This document shows, in pieces, positions 1 through 5,908 of a DNA stretch of 8,609 bases. Source of the stretch: an uncultured Alphaproteobacteria bacterium (GTDB taxonomy: Bacteria; Pseudomonadota; Alphaproteobacteria; Caulobacterales; Parvularculaceae); the NCBI GenBank assembly GCA_938003575.1, contig CALKYG010000293.1, forward strand, positions 1-8,609, in the 5' to 3' direction. A program made the translations under genes and the position numbers. The stretch's first letter is position 1. Every line of letters begins with the position of its first letter. The notes beneath the pieces were generated by a model. That model saw only the letters and a list, made by a program, of their open reading frames with translations, was not told where the DNA came from and searched no databases.

Positions 1-17
1 TCAATACGATAGGTTCA

Positions 18-35
18 GGCGCCGGCATCGGCGCC
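18..35. repeat. GC-rich hairpin near left edge
   Basis: A perfect 7-bp inverted repeat, GGCGCCG-gcat-CGGCGCC. It has no T-rich tail on either side, so it is not a convincing intrinsic terminator. It could be an extragenic palindrome or a chance structure in GC-rich DNA. Confidence 0.35.
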
Positions 36-69
36 GTGCGGCGTCAGCGCGCGGGGGGAACAAGATGCC

Positions 70-84
70 GGGAAAAAATTTCCC
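70..84. repeat. A/T-cored palindrome upstream of fliX
   Basis: GGGAAA-AAA-TTTCCC, a perfect 6-bp inverted repeat around three A residues. It sits three bases upstream of the possible CtrA site and about 60 bases before the fliX start. It stands out as an A/T-rich island in GC-rich sequence and may be part of the promoter architecture. No known binding motif is assigned. Confidence 0.4.
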
Positions 85-86
85 TG

Positions 87-101
87 TTAACGAAACCTTT
101 A
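87..101 (+). promoter_or_regulatory. Possible CtrA binding site upstream of fliX
   Basis: The sequence TTAA-cgaaacc-TTTA matches the CtrA consensus TTAA-N7-TTAA with one mismatch and exact 7-base spacing. CtrA is the alphaproteobacterial cell-cycle response regulator that activates early flagellar genes, so a site about 47 bases upstream of fliX makes biological sense. I could not pick a clear -10 box downstream of it. Confidence 0.45.
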
Positions 102-147
102 TGCGCACAGGCGCATTCTCGGCGCGGCTGGATTAGTTGGTGCAAGG

Positions 148-558
148 ATGATCAAGGTTTCGGGGTCCGGCGGATCGGGCGGCCCGCGGCGGGCAGGCGG
201 CGTTTCGAGCACGCGGGCCGCATCCGCCGGATCGTTCAAGGTCGACGGCGCCTCGGCGGCGACGACGGCGTCGCACGCCGCCGAGATTGCATCGGCGTCC
301 TCGCTCGGCGCGCTGATCGCGCTGCAAAGCGACGGGGGCAGCCGAGGCAGGAACCGGGCGATGGCGGAACGCGCATTGTTATTGCTCGAGCGGATCCGGG
401 ACGGCCTCATTGAAGGACGAATCGGCCGGTCCGATCTCGTCGCCCTCGCCGATGCTGCAAATGCGAAGCTCTATGATCCTGACGAGAGGATCGCCGCAAT
501 CTATGCGGAGATCGCCCTGCGCGCCAAAGTCGAGCTTGCAAAACTGGCCCGAAAATAG
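148..558 (+). CDS. fliX: Flagellar assembly regulator FliX
   Basis: A 136-residue protein recognised as FliX, the class II flagellar assembly regulator of Caulobacter-type alphaproteobacteria. There it couples completion of the early basal body to late flagellar gene expression through the sigma54 activator FlbD. The family layout is visible. There is a short start (MIKVSGSGGSGG), a low-complexity Gly/Ser/Ala-rich N-terminal half to about residue 50, and a conserved LGALIALQ segment at about 53-60. A helical C-terminal half ends in a typical IALRAKVELAKLARK tail. Length fits the family (about 140). The ATG at 148 gives the expected N-terminus, but the AAGG just before it abuts the start codon, so there is no normally spaced Shine-Dalgarno. 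The message may be leaderless or weakly initiated. A possible CtrA site lies upstream. No other flagellar gene is visible here; flgI, its divergent partner in Caulobacter, would be left of the window if present. Confidence 0.88.
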   Translation: MIKVSGSGGSGGPRRAGGVSSTRAASAGSFKVDGASAATTASHAAEIASASSLGALIALQSDGGSRGRNRAMAERALLLLERIRDGLIEGRIGRSDLVALADAANAKLYDPDERIAAIYAEIALRAKVELAKLARK

Positions 559-640
559 GCCTTTTTCGCGTCTAAACCGATTTCAAAGACATTCAGATTA
601 TGAGGTCCCGGCGGCGTTTTCGGGGCGCTCCTTTTGCGTC

Positions 641-669
641 TTGAGGCGGGTCCCCGGCGCGACTATACA
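641..669 (+). promoter_or_regulatory. Sigma70-type promoter of dksA
   Basis: A -35-like TTGAGG (641-646) and a -10-like TATACA (664-669) are separated by exactly 17 bases. This agrees with the alphaproteobacterial housekeeping pattern CTTGA-N17-CTATA. The implied transcription start near 676 leaves a short leader ending in the dksA ribosome binding site. Confidence 0.5.
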
Positions 670-682
670 GGCCGCGCCCGAA

Positions 683-692
683 CAGGAGGGGA
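683..692 (+). promoter_or_regulatory. Strong ribosome binding site that decides the dksA TTG start
   Basis: AGGAGGGGAG lies about nine bases before a TTG at 702. No ATG or GTG in frame is as well placed. The first in-frame ATG (801) would remove the N-terminal 33 residues. The strong Shine-Dalgarno supports TTG as the start. Confidence 0.6.
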
Positions 693-701
693 GGACGGAT
701 T

Positions 702-1166
702 TTGGGAGCGAAAAAGGCGGGTGCGTCTGTGGTTTCGAAGAAGAGAAAATCGTCCGACATTGATCTTGCGGATTACCGGCCGACAGAGTCGGAGCCGTTC
801 ATGAATGACCGCCAGAGGGAATATTTCCGGCGGAAACTGATAGAGTGGAAGAATGAAATCCTGAAGGAAAGCAAGTGCACGCTTGAGCAGCTTCAGGAAG
901 AAAGCCTGCATCTTCCCGACATCGCCGACCGCGCCTCGAGCGAGACGGACAAGGCGATAGAACTTAGAACCCGCGACCGTCAGCGCAAGCTGATCTCCAA
1001 GATCGACGCGGCGCTGCGCCGCATTGAGACAGGCGAATACGGCTATTGCGAAGAGACGGGCGAGCCGATCGGCATTCGCCGTCTCGAGGCGCGTCCGATT
1101 GCGACGCTGTCGCTAGAGGCGCAGGAACGCCACGAGCGGTCGGAGAAAGTTCACCGCGACGATTAG
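702..1166 (+). CDS. dksA: RNA polymerase-binding transcription factor DksA (single-Cys type)
   Basis: A 154-residue DksA/TraR family protein. DksA enters the RNA polymerase secondary channel and, with ppGpp, retunes rRNA and amino-acid promoters. The central coiled coil spans about residues 36-112. Its tip carries D73-x-x-D76-x-A78, matching the functional DxxDxA of E. coli DksA (D71/D74/A76). The globular region follows with GYCEETGEPIGIRRLEARP, then ATLSLEAQERHE. Of the four zinc cysteines only C116 remains; the others read Thr119, Ser137 and Ala140 (C-T-S-A). This pattern is known in alphaproteobacterial DksA homologues and implies a fold that does not rely on a classical zinc site. A lysine-rich N-terminal extension of about 30 residues is present. 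Initiation is at TTG, supported by a strong Shine-Dalgarno. The gene stands alone, with its own promoter and no coding neighbour within 500 bases downstream. Confidence 0.93.
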   Translation: MGAKKAGASVVSKKRKSSDIDLADYRPTESEPFMNDRQREYFRRKLIEWKNEILKESKCTLEQLQEESLHLPDIADRASSETDKAIELRTRDRQRKLISKIDAALRRIETGEYGYCEETGEPIGIRRLEARPIATLSLEAQERHERSEKVHRDD

Positions 1167-1427
1167 GAAAGAGGTTGGGGAAGCGCGATCGCCCCATCCA
1201 GCCGGAGATCGAAACCGGCGCCTGAAATCACGTCGTGACTTGCGCCGAAAACGTCAAGGTGACGCTCGATCCGTCAAAGATAAAACGCGCCGATTTTATC
1301 GTCGCCCTCAGAGCGCACTGTCCGCAATCCCGGCGATGTCAGGCGCGAGCAGGTCATAGTGATCCGCGATCGTCTTCCATTCGATCCGTTCACGTTGCGG
1401 CGCGATTGTTCTGAGGAGGAGCGGCGA
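1163..1427 (-). pseudogene. Possible decayed minus-strand gene remnant
   Basis: On the minus strand two adjoining stretches look protein-like but lie in different frames. From 1427 down to a TGA at 1308-1310 there are 39 open codons, including EWKTIADHYDLLAPDIAGIA. From about 1307 the reading continues in another frame as GDDKIGAFYL, hits a TGA (1274-1276), and runs on as RIERHLDVFGASHDVISGAG and a further segment to TAA at 1163-1165, touching the dksA stop. One frameshift and one in-frame stop would therefore explain a remnant of about 85 codons. I do not recognise the family. GC-rich DNA often gives protein-like shadow readings, so this is a weak call. Confidence 0.25.
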
Positions 1428-1642
1428 TCAGACCGGTGTTGCACTGCGTCCGCCCGTTCAATCGAAAGCGGGCCGACGCCGCCCGCCAGCGGGCCGAAAG
1501 CGTGCGCCGTCGCCTCATATGCGGGCGCGGCTTTTCGACGGCTCGCTCTTCGGGTCCGGCGGTCGTCGCCAATGCTGAGCCTTCGCGACCCGGATGCGCC
1601 CCGGCGGGAACCGCAATCGGGGCGTCAGCCCGCGGAAACCAG

Positions 1643-1672
1643 TTGCATTAGATATAAAGATATCCTTATATG
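1643..1672 (+). promoter_or_regulatory. Putative promoter of the methionine synthase gene
   Basis: A -35-like TTGCAT (1643-1648) and a -10-like TATATG (1667-1672) are 18 bases apart. The 20-bp palindrome at 1652-1671 fills the spacer and overlaps the -10, the arrangement expected for repression by promoter occlusion. A Shine-Dalgarno AAGGA (1683-1687) follows, seven bases before the ATG. Confidence 0.4.
1652..1671. promoter_or_regulatory. Palindromic operator, probably SahR/ArsR-type
   Basis: ATATAAAGATATCCTTATAT is a 20-bp inverted repeat with a single mismatched pair (A1658/C1665), in a GC-rich background. From memory, alphaproteobacterial methionine-cycle genes carry ATATAAAGATAT-type palindromes bound by ArsR-family SahR regulators that sense S-adenosylhomocysteine. 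The location, 23 bases before the start of a homocysteine methyltransferase gene, fits that role. The regulator itself is not in the window. Confidence 0.6.
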
Positions 1673-1694
1673 ATCCCGCAAAAAGGAATCGACC

Positions 1695-2783
1695 ATGCAG
1701 CAATCAGACATCATGGCTGGCCGCCAGGCTCGGATAGCCGCCCTGAAGGAAACCCTGAAAGAGCGCATCGTGGTCCTTGACGGCGCCGCCGGCACCTTCA
1801 TCCAGTCCTATGAACTGGATGAAGCCGGCTATCGCGGTCAGCGGTTTTCAGGATGGGCCCGGGATGTTCGCGGCAACAATGACCTTCTGATCCTCTCACG
1901 TCCCGAAATCGTCTCCGAAATGCACCGCGCCTATCTCGCCGCCGGCGCAGATATGATCGAGACGAATACGTTCTCCTCGACGACGATCGCCCAGGCCGAT
2001 TACGGGATGGAGTCGCTCGCATACGAGATGAACGTCGAAGGGGCGAGGCTTGCCCGCGCCGCAGCGGACGCCGCGTCAACGCCCAATCGTCCTCGCTGGG
2101 TCGCCGGAGCGATCGGCCCGACAAACAGGACCTGTTCGATTTCGCCGGACGTCAATGATCCCGGCGCCCGCAATGTCGATTTCGACACGCTCGTCGCCTC
2201 ATATGGAGAAGCAGCGAGGGGACTGGTCGAAGGCGGCGCCGACACTATCCTTATCGAGACGATTTTTGACACGCTCAATGCAAAGGCCGCGATCTTCGCC
2301 GTCCAGGAATTGTTCGACGAGCTCGGCTTTGAAATTCCGCTCATGCTGTCTGTAACGATAACCGATCAGTCCGGACGAACGCTTTCCGGTCAAACGCCGG
2401 AAGCGTTCTGGCATTCGGTTCGACACGCAAAACCCTTGTCGGTCGGCATCAATTGCGCGCTCGGACCCGACCTGATGCGCCCCTTCGTCTCGGAACTTGC
2501 GCGCGTCGCAGACTGCGCCCTGTCCGCTTACCCGAACGCGGGTCTTCCCAACGCTTTCGGCGGGTACGACGAAACGCCGGCGTCGATGGCGAAACACCTT
2601 CAGGAATGGGCGAAATCCGGCCTCTTGAACATCGTCGGCGGCTGCTGCGGCACGACCCCCGATCACATCGCCGCCTTCGCCCGCGCGGTGAAAGGCGTCG
2701 CGCCGCGCGAGATACCGGCTGTTCCTGCCGGAACGCGGCTGTCGGGTCTCGAGCCGTTCTTCCTCGCGCGCGAAGCGTCGTGA
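1695..2783 (+). CDS. metH: Homocysteine S-methyltransferase module of split methionine synthase
   Basis: A 362-residue protein equal to the N-terminal homocysteine-binding barrel of cobalamin-dependent methionine synthase. It binds homocysteine at zinc and presents the thiolate to methylcobalamin. Visible motifs are [11 protein letters not shown] (27-37), the [13 protein letters not shown] segment (84-96), GPTNRT (141-146) and the three zinc cysteines: C254 in GINCALGP, and C317/C318 in [10 protein letters not shown]. It ends just after TRLSGLEP, the point where full-length MetH passes from the homocysteine domain to the folate domain. This is therefore a clean domain split, not a random truncation. 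Several alphaproteobacteria encode MetH as two proteins, usually as neighbours, but here the next gene is argE-like. The folate/cobalamin/activation half must be elsewhere. ATG 1695 has AAGGA at a good distance; the internal ATG at 1713 is less well supported. The palindrome upstream suggests control by methionine-cycle status. Confidence 0.9.
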   Translation: MQQSDIMAGRQARIAALKETLKERIVVLDGAAGTFIQSYELDEAGYRGQRFSGWARDVRGNNDLLILSRPEIVSEMHRAYLAAGADMIETNTFSSTTIAQADYGMESLAYEMNVEGARLARAAADAASTPNRPRWVAGAIGPTNRTCSISPDVNDPGARNVDFDTLVASYGEAARGLVEGGADTILIETIFDTLNAKAAIFAVQELFDELGFEIPLMLSVTITDQSGRTLSGQTPEAFWHSVRHAKPLSVGINCALGPDLMRPFVSELARVADCALSAYPNAGLPNAFGGYDETPASMAKHLQEWAKSGLLNIVGGCCGTTPDHIAAFARAVKGVAPREIPAVPAGTRLSGLEPFFLAREAS

Positions 2784-2837
2784 CATTGAATGCCGTCTCG
2801 GATAGCTCCAGTCGCACAGGATGCGAATGGAGACCTC

Positions 2838-4004
2838 ATGACCGGAGCGAGCGGGATTGCAGAACAGATTGAGTGGCTTCGCCGTCTGGTCGCACATGAC
2901 ACCACGTCGTCGAAATCAAATCTCAATCTCATCGACGACGTTGAGGCTGTCCTCCTTGAATACGGCGCGGAACCTTTCCGCGTCTGGAACGCCGACCGAA
3001 CCAAGGCCAATTTGTACGCCGTCGTCGGGCCGAAGGTCGAAGGCGGCGTCATTCTTTCAGGGCACACGGATGTCGTGCCGGTCGATGGGCAGGCCTGGAC
3101 GACTGATCCATGGACGCTGACCGAAAAGGACGGAAAGCTCTATGGCCGCGGAACCTGCGACATGAAATCGTTCACGGCCATCGCGCTGTCGTTGCTGCCG
3201 GAGATGGCGGCGGCGGGCCTGAAGCGGCCGATCATATTCGCGCTTTCCTACGATGAAGAGATCGGCCTTCTCGGGGCGCCGCACATGATCTCGGAAATCC
3301 GCGAACAGCTGCCGCCGCCGTCCGCCGTCATCGTCGGCGAGCCAACAATGATGAAAGTGATCGACGGGCACAAAGGGATAGCGTCATTCAGGACGACGGT
3401 GACGGGGTTCACCACTCATTCTAGCCAGACTGACCGGGGCGTCTCCGCCGTCGAGGGCGCTGCAAAGCTTATCGTGAAACTCAGCGCGATGCGCGAAGCG
3501 CGCGCAAAAGCCGCCGATCCGTTATCGCCCTTTACGCCGCCTTACTCGACCATGACCGCCAACGTCATTCACGGCGGCGCGCAGGTGAACATCATGGCGG
3601 GCGAATGCGTATTCAATTGGGATTGCCGGGTCATTCCAGGCGAAAGCGCGGCGGCGATACTCGATGAGTTCGAAGGCTTTGCGCGCGAGGTGGAAGAGGA
3701 GATGCGCAAAAAGGCGCCCTCCTGCCGCATCATAACAGAAAAGACGACGGATGCGCCGCCGCTCGCACCGTCCGACGACAATCGCGCCGCAGACCTCGCC
3801 AAGTCGATCACGGGGCTGAATTCGACGGATGTCGTCTCCTATTGCGCCGAAGCCGGACAGTTCCAGCAGGCCGGGTTCTCAACCGTTATTTGCGGACCTG
3901 GGTCAATTGACCAGGCGCACCAACCGGACGAATATGTGTCGATGGATCAGCTTGCGGAAGGTGCGGCGTTCATGCGCAAACTGATTGCGCGCCTTTCTGT
4001 ATAA
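2838..4004 (+). CDS. argE: Acetylornithine deacetylase (ArgE, M20 family)
   Basis: A 388-residue member of the M20/ArgE-DapE metallohydrolase family, best matched to acetylornithine deacetylase, which releases acetate from N2-acetylornithine in arginine synthesis in the cytoplasm. The di-zinc site is complete. H76 and D78 lie in SGHTDVVPVDG, D108 in GRGTCDMKSF, catalytic E140 with E141 in YDEEIG, E168 in VGEPT, and H361 in GPGSIDQAHQPDEYV near the C-terminus. The central dimerisation domain (about 175-290) contains GFTTHSSQTDRGVSA. Length matches E. coli ArgE (383). I chose ATG 2838 because GGAG lies a few bases upstream and the protein then begins like the family. An in-frame ATG at 2790 would add 16 unrelated residues and lacks a Shine-Dalgarno. 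The gene follows the methionine gene by 54 bases and may be cotranscribed. An ArgE-like deacetylase of another acyl-amino acid cannot be excluded. Confidence 0.88.
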   Translation: MTGASGIAEQIEWLRRLVAHDTTSSKSNLNLIDDVEAVLLEYGAEPFRVWNADRTKANLYAVVGPKVEGGVILSGHTDVVPVDGQAWTTDPWTLTEKDGKLYGRGTCDMKSFTAIALSLLPEMAAAGLKRPIIFALSYDEEIGLLGAPHMISEIREQLPPPSAVIVGEPTMMKVIDGHKGIASFRTTVTGFTTHSSQTDRGVSAVEGAAKLIVKLSAMREARAKAADPLSPFTPPYSTMTANVIHGGAQVNIMAGECVFNWDCRVIPGESAAAILDEFEGFAREVEEEMRKKAPSCRIITEKTTDAPPLAPSDDNRAADLAKSITGLNSTDVVSYCAEAGQFQQAGFSTVICGPGSIDQAHQPDEYVSMDQLAEGAAFMRKLIARLSV

Positions 4005-4023
4005 TCCTTTCTGGAGCCTCCCA

Positions 4024-4413
4024 ATGACACCGATAGAAGCCGCCGCCTTGTGGATCGGCCTTAATGCGCTTTTCCTGATGTATGTGAGCGGGCGCGTCGG
4101 CGCTGCGCGCATAAAGACCAAGACAAATCTCGGCGACGGCGGAAACGAAACCATGGTGAGGGCGATCCGCACGCAGGGCAATTATACGGAATATGCGCCG
4201 GCGGCGCTGCTCGGGCTGTTCGTTCTCGCCAGCCTCGGGCTCGGCGCCGTGTGGATTCATGCGCTGGGCGGCGTTTTCCTGTTCGCACGGATTTCTCACC
4301 TGATGGGGCTCGGCCTTGGCGTGTGGCCGCAAGGGAGATTTGTCGGCACGCTTCTTACGATGCTGACCCTGCTTGCGACGGCCGTCATGCTGATCTGGAA
4401 AGCGTACTCGTGA
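4024..4413 (+). CDS. MAPEG-family membrane protein
   Basis: A 129-residue integral membrane protein of the MAPEG superfamily (membrane-associated proteins in eicosanoid and glutathione metabolism), which includes microsomal glutathione transferases and many uncharacterised bacterial members. The family signature R46-x2-R49-T-Q-G-N-Y-T-E56-Y-A-P59 is intact. Hydrophobic segments at about 4-22, 58-76, 78-95 and 106-126 give the expected four-helix bundle. A polar loop of about 25 residues (KTKTNLGDGGNETM) follows the first helix. ATG 4024 is preceded by GGAG at proper spacing, 19 bases after the argE stop. An upstream ATG at 3985 overlaps argE and would add 13 residues before the first helix, so I rejected it. 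Close spacing suggests cotranscription with argE. Bacterial YecN-like members have no settled substrate; glutathione-dependent detoxification is only a possibility. Confidence 0.85.
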   Translation: MTPIEAAALWIGLNALFLMYVSGRVGAARIKTKTNLGDGGNETMVRAIRTQGNYTEYAPAALLGLFVLASLGLGAVWIHALGGVFLFARISHLMGLGLGVWPQGRFVGTLLTMLTLLATAVMLIWKAYS

Positions 4414-4436
4414 TTCCTTACGCGCATTAAGGTTGA

Positions 4437-4467
4437 TTGCCGAAAGCTTGCGCCGCCGCGTTACAAT
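4437..4467 (+). promoter_or_regulatory. Weak promoter candidate in the 4414-4543 gap
   Basis: TACAAT (4462-4467) resembles a -10 box. The nearest -35-like element, TTGCCG (4437-4442), is 19 bases away, longer than ideal. The 130-bp gap before the methyltransferase gene suggests a separate transcription unit, but the promoter call is tentative. Three TTAC motifs (4461-4464, 4471-4474, 4482-4485) are also present. I see no T-tailed hairpin ending the upstream operon. Confidence 0.25.
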
Positions 4468-4543
4468 TCTTTACGGCGAATTTACCCTGAACTGAGAGTG
4501 TCGTTCCGTCGAGATCAGAGGAATTTCGAGGAGCGACGGGACC

Positions 4544-5908
4544 GTGAAGCGCATCACTCAATGCCGGGCGTGCGGATCGGCGGCTCTGTCTCCAGCATTC
4601 ACGCTGGAAGCGATGGGCGCAGAACCCGCACGCAGGGGAATTCTGGGCCGGCAGAAAAGCGAAGCGGTCGAATTCGTCCTTTGCGATCCTTCGAAAGACA
4701 TTCATGCGTGCGGCCTTCTCCAGAACGCATTTGCGAACGAAACGCCCAGAAAGCGCATCGCGCCCGCCGCCGTCTTTCGCACCGTGCGGTCAAGCCTTAG
4801 ATCTCTGGCGACGGAAGGGCTCGAACTCATTTCCGGGCGCGACTGCGCGGCGCTCGACATCGGATGTTCCGACGGAACGCTGCTCTCGTTTTATCCTCGC
4901 TGGGTTGACCGGTACGGGATCGATCCGTCCGATGATGTCGATCAGATCGGCGACTGGGCATGGTCGGCGAAGGCGGCGTTTCCATCCGCCGATCTCGACC
5001 GCGCGATTGCCGGCAAGAAATTTGATCTCATCACCGCGGCGTCCGTGCTTGAGGAGATCAACGAGCCCAGAGCGTTCTTCGCGCGTGTGAAATCGCTGCT
5101 GACAGATGACGGCGTCTTCGCGGTAGAGACTCTTTACGCCCCAATGACATTGACGCGCACCGCCGCTGACGCGTTCGCCGCCGGCGTGAACGCCGTCTAC
5201 TCAGTCAGCGTTCTGGAAAGAATTCTGCGTGATTGCGAACTGAAGATCTTTCGCGGAACGTTGACGGATAAGGACGGCGGCTCGATCCGTCTTTTCATCA
5301 CCCACGCAGAATCGTCAGACTATGACTTCGACCCGTGGTTCGAGCGCCTGGCGCAATTATGGGATGAGGAAAACGCCCTTTCGCTGCGCACCCGGGCGCC
5401 GTACCAGGCGTTCGAGAACCGCGCTGACCTCGCGCGCCGCGCTTTCAGCGAGCTGATGGCGAGAGCGATCGCCAATGACGAAAGGGCGCATATTTTCGGC
5501 GCCGACGCCGGCGCAACCATGCTCTATGCATGGGCGGGCAAGCATTCGAAAGCAATCGAGGCCGTCATTGGATTTGAGGACATCGCTGAAGGGGCGCGCC
5601 TCGTAACCGGCGGGCCGTCGATCATTCAGGAAACCGAGTCGCGCGCGATCGAACCCGACTATCTAATTGCGCCTGCGGCGCTGAAACGCGAGGTGTTGGA
5701 GCGCTGGCGCGATCCGGTCCTGCGCGGCGCGAAAATCATTTTCGCAACGCCGCATCCGCACATCGTCCACGCCGGAAATTACGCCGCGGAGTTCGGCAAG
5801 TCGCTTTCCGGCGCCGACGGAGCGGGCGGATCGGAGAGCCTGAGAGCCATCCTCAGTGCGGCAGGCGGGTTGCGCCTCGTCGCTGACTCGTCGCGCAAGA
5901 GCGCCTAA
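4544..5908 (+). CDS. Divergent C-methyltransferase-like SAM protein
   Basis: A 454-residue protein with the three-part layout of sugar C-methyltransferases such as TylC3, NovU and TcaB9. It has an N-terminal Cys zinc domain (1-60), a Rossmann SAM-binding domain and a C-terminal domain. Zinc residues are C7 and C10 (CRAC), then C47 and C56. The usual CxxCGLVQ is stretched here to C-x8-CGLLQ. SAM motif I is LDIGCSDGTLL (104-114), followed by YGIDPSD (124-130) and DLITAASVLEEI (161-172). The C-terminal domain has the matching GGSIRLF (245-251), VIGFEDIAEG, and PDYLIAPAALKREVLE. The conserved His-Glu-His before the tyrosine-serine is absent (A213-G214-V215 before VY219S220), and HGG reads DGG. 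The chemistry may therefore differ from classical C-3 methylation. Start is GTG 4544 with AGGAG ten bases upstream. The neighbouring galE/kdsB unit makes a surface-glycan role plausible. The stop overlaps that of the convergent phosphatase gene. Confidence 0.75.
   Translation: MKRITQCRACGSAALSPAFTLEAMGAEPARRGILGRQKSEAVEFVLCDPSKDIHACGLLQNAFANETPRKRIAPAAVFRTVRSSLRSLATEGLELISGRDCAALDIGCSDGTLLSFYPRWVDRYGIDPSDDVDQIGDWAWSAKAAFPSADLDRAIAGKKFDLITAASVLEEINEPRAFFARVKSLLTDDGVFAVETLYAPMTLTRTAADAFAAGVNAVYSVSVLERILRDCELKIFRGTLTDKDGGSIRLFITHAESSDYDFDPWFERLAQLWDEENALSLRTRAPYQAFENRADLARRAFSELMARAIANDERAHIFGADAGATMLYAWAGKHSKAIEAVIGFEDIAEGARLVTGGPSIIQETESRAIEPDYLIAPAALKREVLERWRDPVLRGAKIIFATPHPHIVHAGNYAAEFGKSLSGADGAGGSESLRAILSAAGGLRLVADSSRKSA

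Larger units (their letters stand above)
1167..1694. other. 528-bp region without an intact gene
   Basis: Between dksA and the methionine synthase gene I find no open frame with a family match. Short open frames on both strands around 1359-1703 are Arg/Pro/Ala-rich, as expected for random frames in GC-rich DNA. The left half holds the possible minus-strand gene remnant, and the right end (1643-1690) holds the promoter, operator and ribosome binding site of the next gene. I see no recognisable riboswitch, tRNA or terminator with a T tract. Confidence 0.5.

Noticed and set aside
1..28. Minus-strand open frame leaving the left edge (begins MPAPEP)
   Set aside because: Only nine codons are visible, with no Shine-Dalgarno and no recognisable product; a divergent flgI is expected from Caulobacter but cannot be shown here.
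129..143. Sigma54-like promoter just before fliX (TGG ... TGC with correct -24/-12 spacing)
   Set aside because: It would place the transcription start inside the fliX reading frame, after the ATG, and the inner consensus bases (CACG) are missing.
1179..1200. Hairpin TGGGG ... CCCCA after dksA as a terminator
   Set aside because: The stem is short, the loop long and there is no T tract.
1359..1673. Plus-strand open frame of 104 codons between dksA and metH
   Set aside because: Arg/Pro/Ser-rich composition, no ribosome binding site, no family resemblance, and it runs through the promoter/operator of the next gene.
1400..1694. SAM-type riboswitch upstream of the methionine gene
   Set aside because: I could not find the paired stems or conserved blocks of SAM-I or SAM-II; the palindromic operator explains regulation better.
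2790..2837. Upstream in-frame ATG for argE
   Set aside because: It adds 16 residues foreign to the family and lacks a Shine-Dalgarno; ATG 2838 has GGAG nearby.
2199..2897. Long minus-strand open frame of 232 codons
   Set aside because: It lies antisense to the metH module and argE start, has typical shadow composition and no motif.
3985..4023. Upstream in-frame ATG for the MAPEG protein
   Set aside because: It overlaps the argE end and adds a tail before helix 1; ATG 4024 has a Shine-Dalgarno and gives the family N-terminus.
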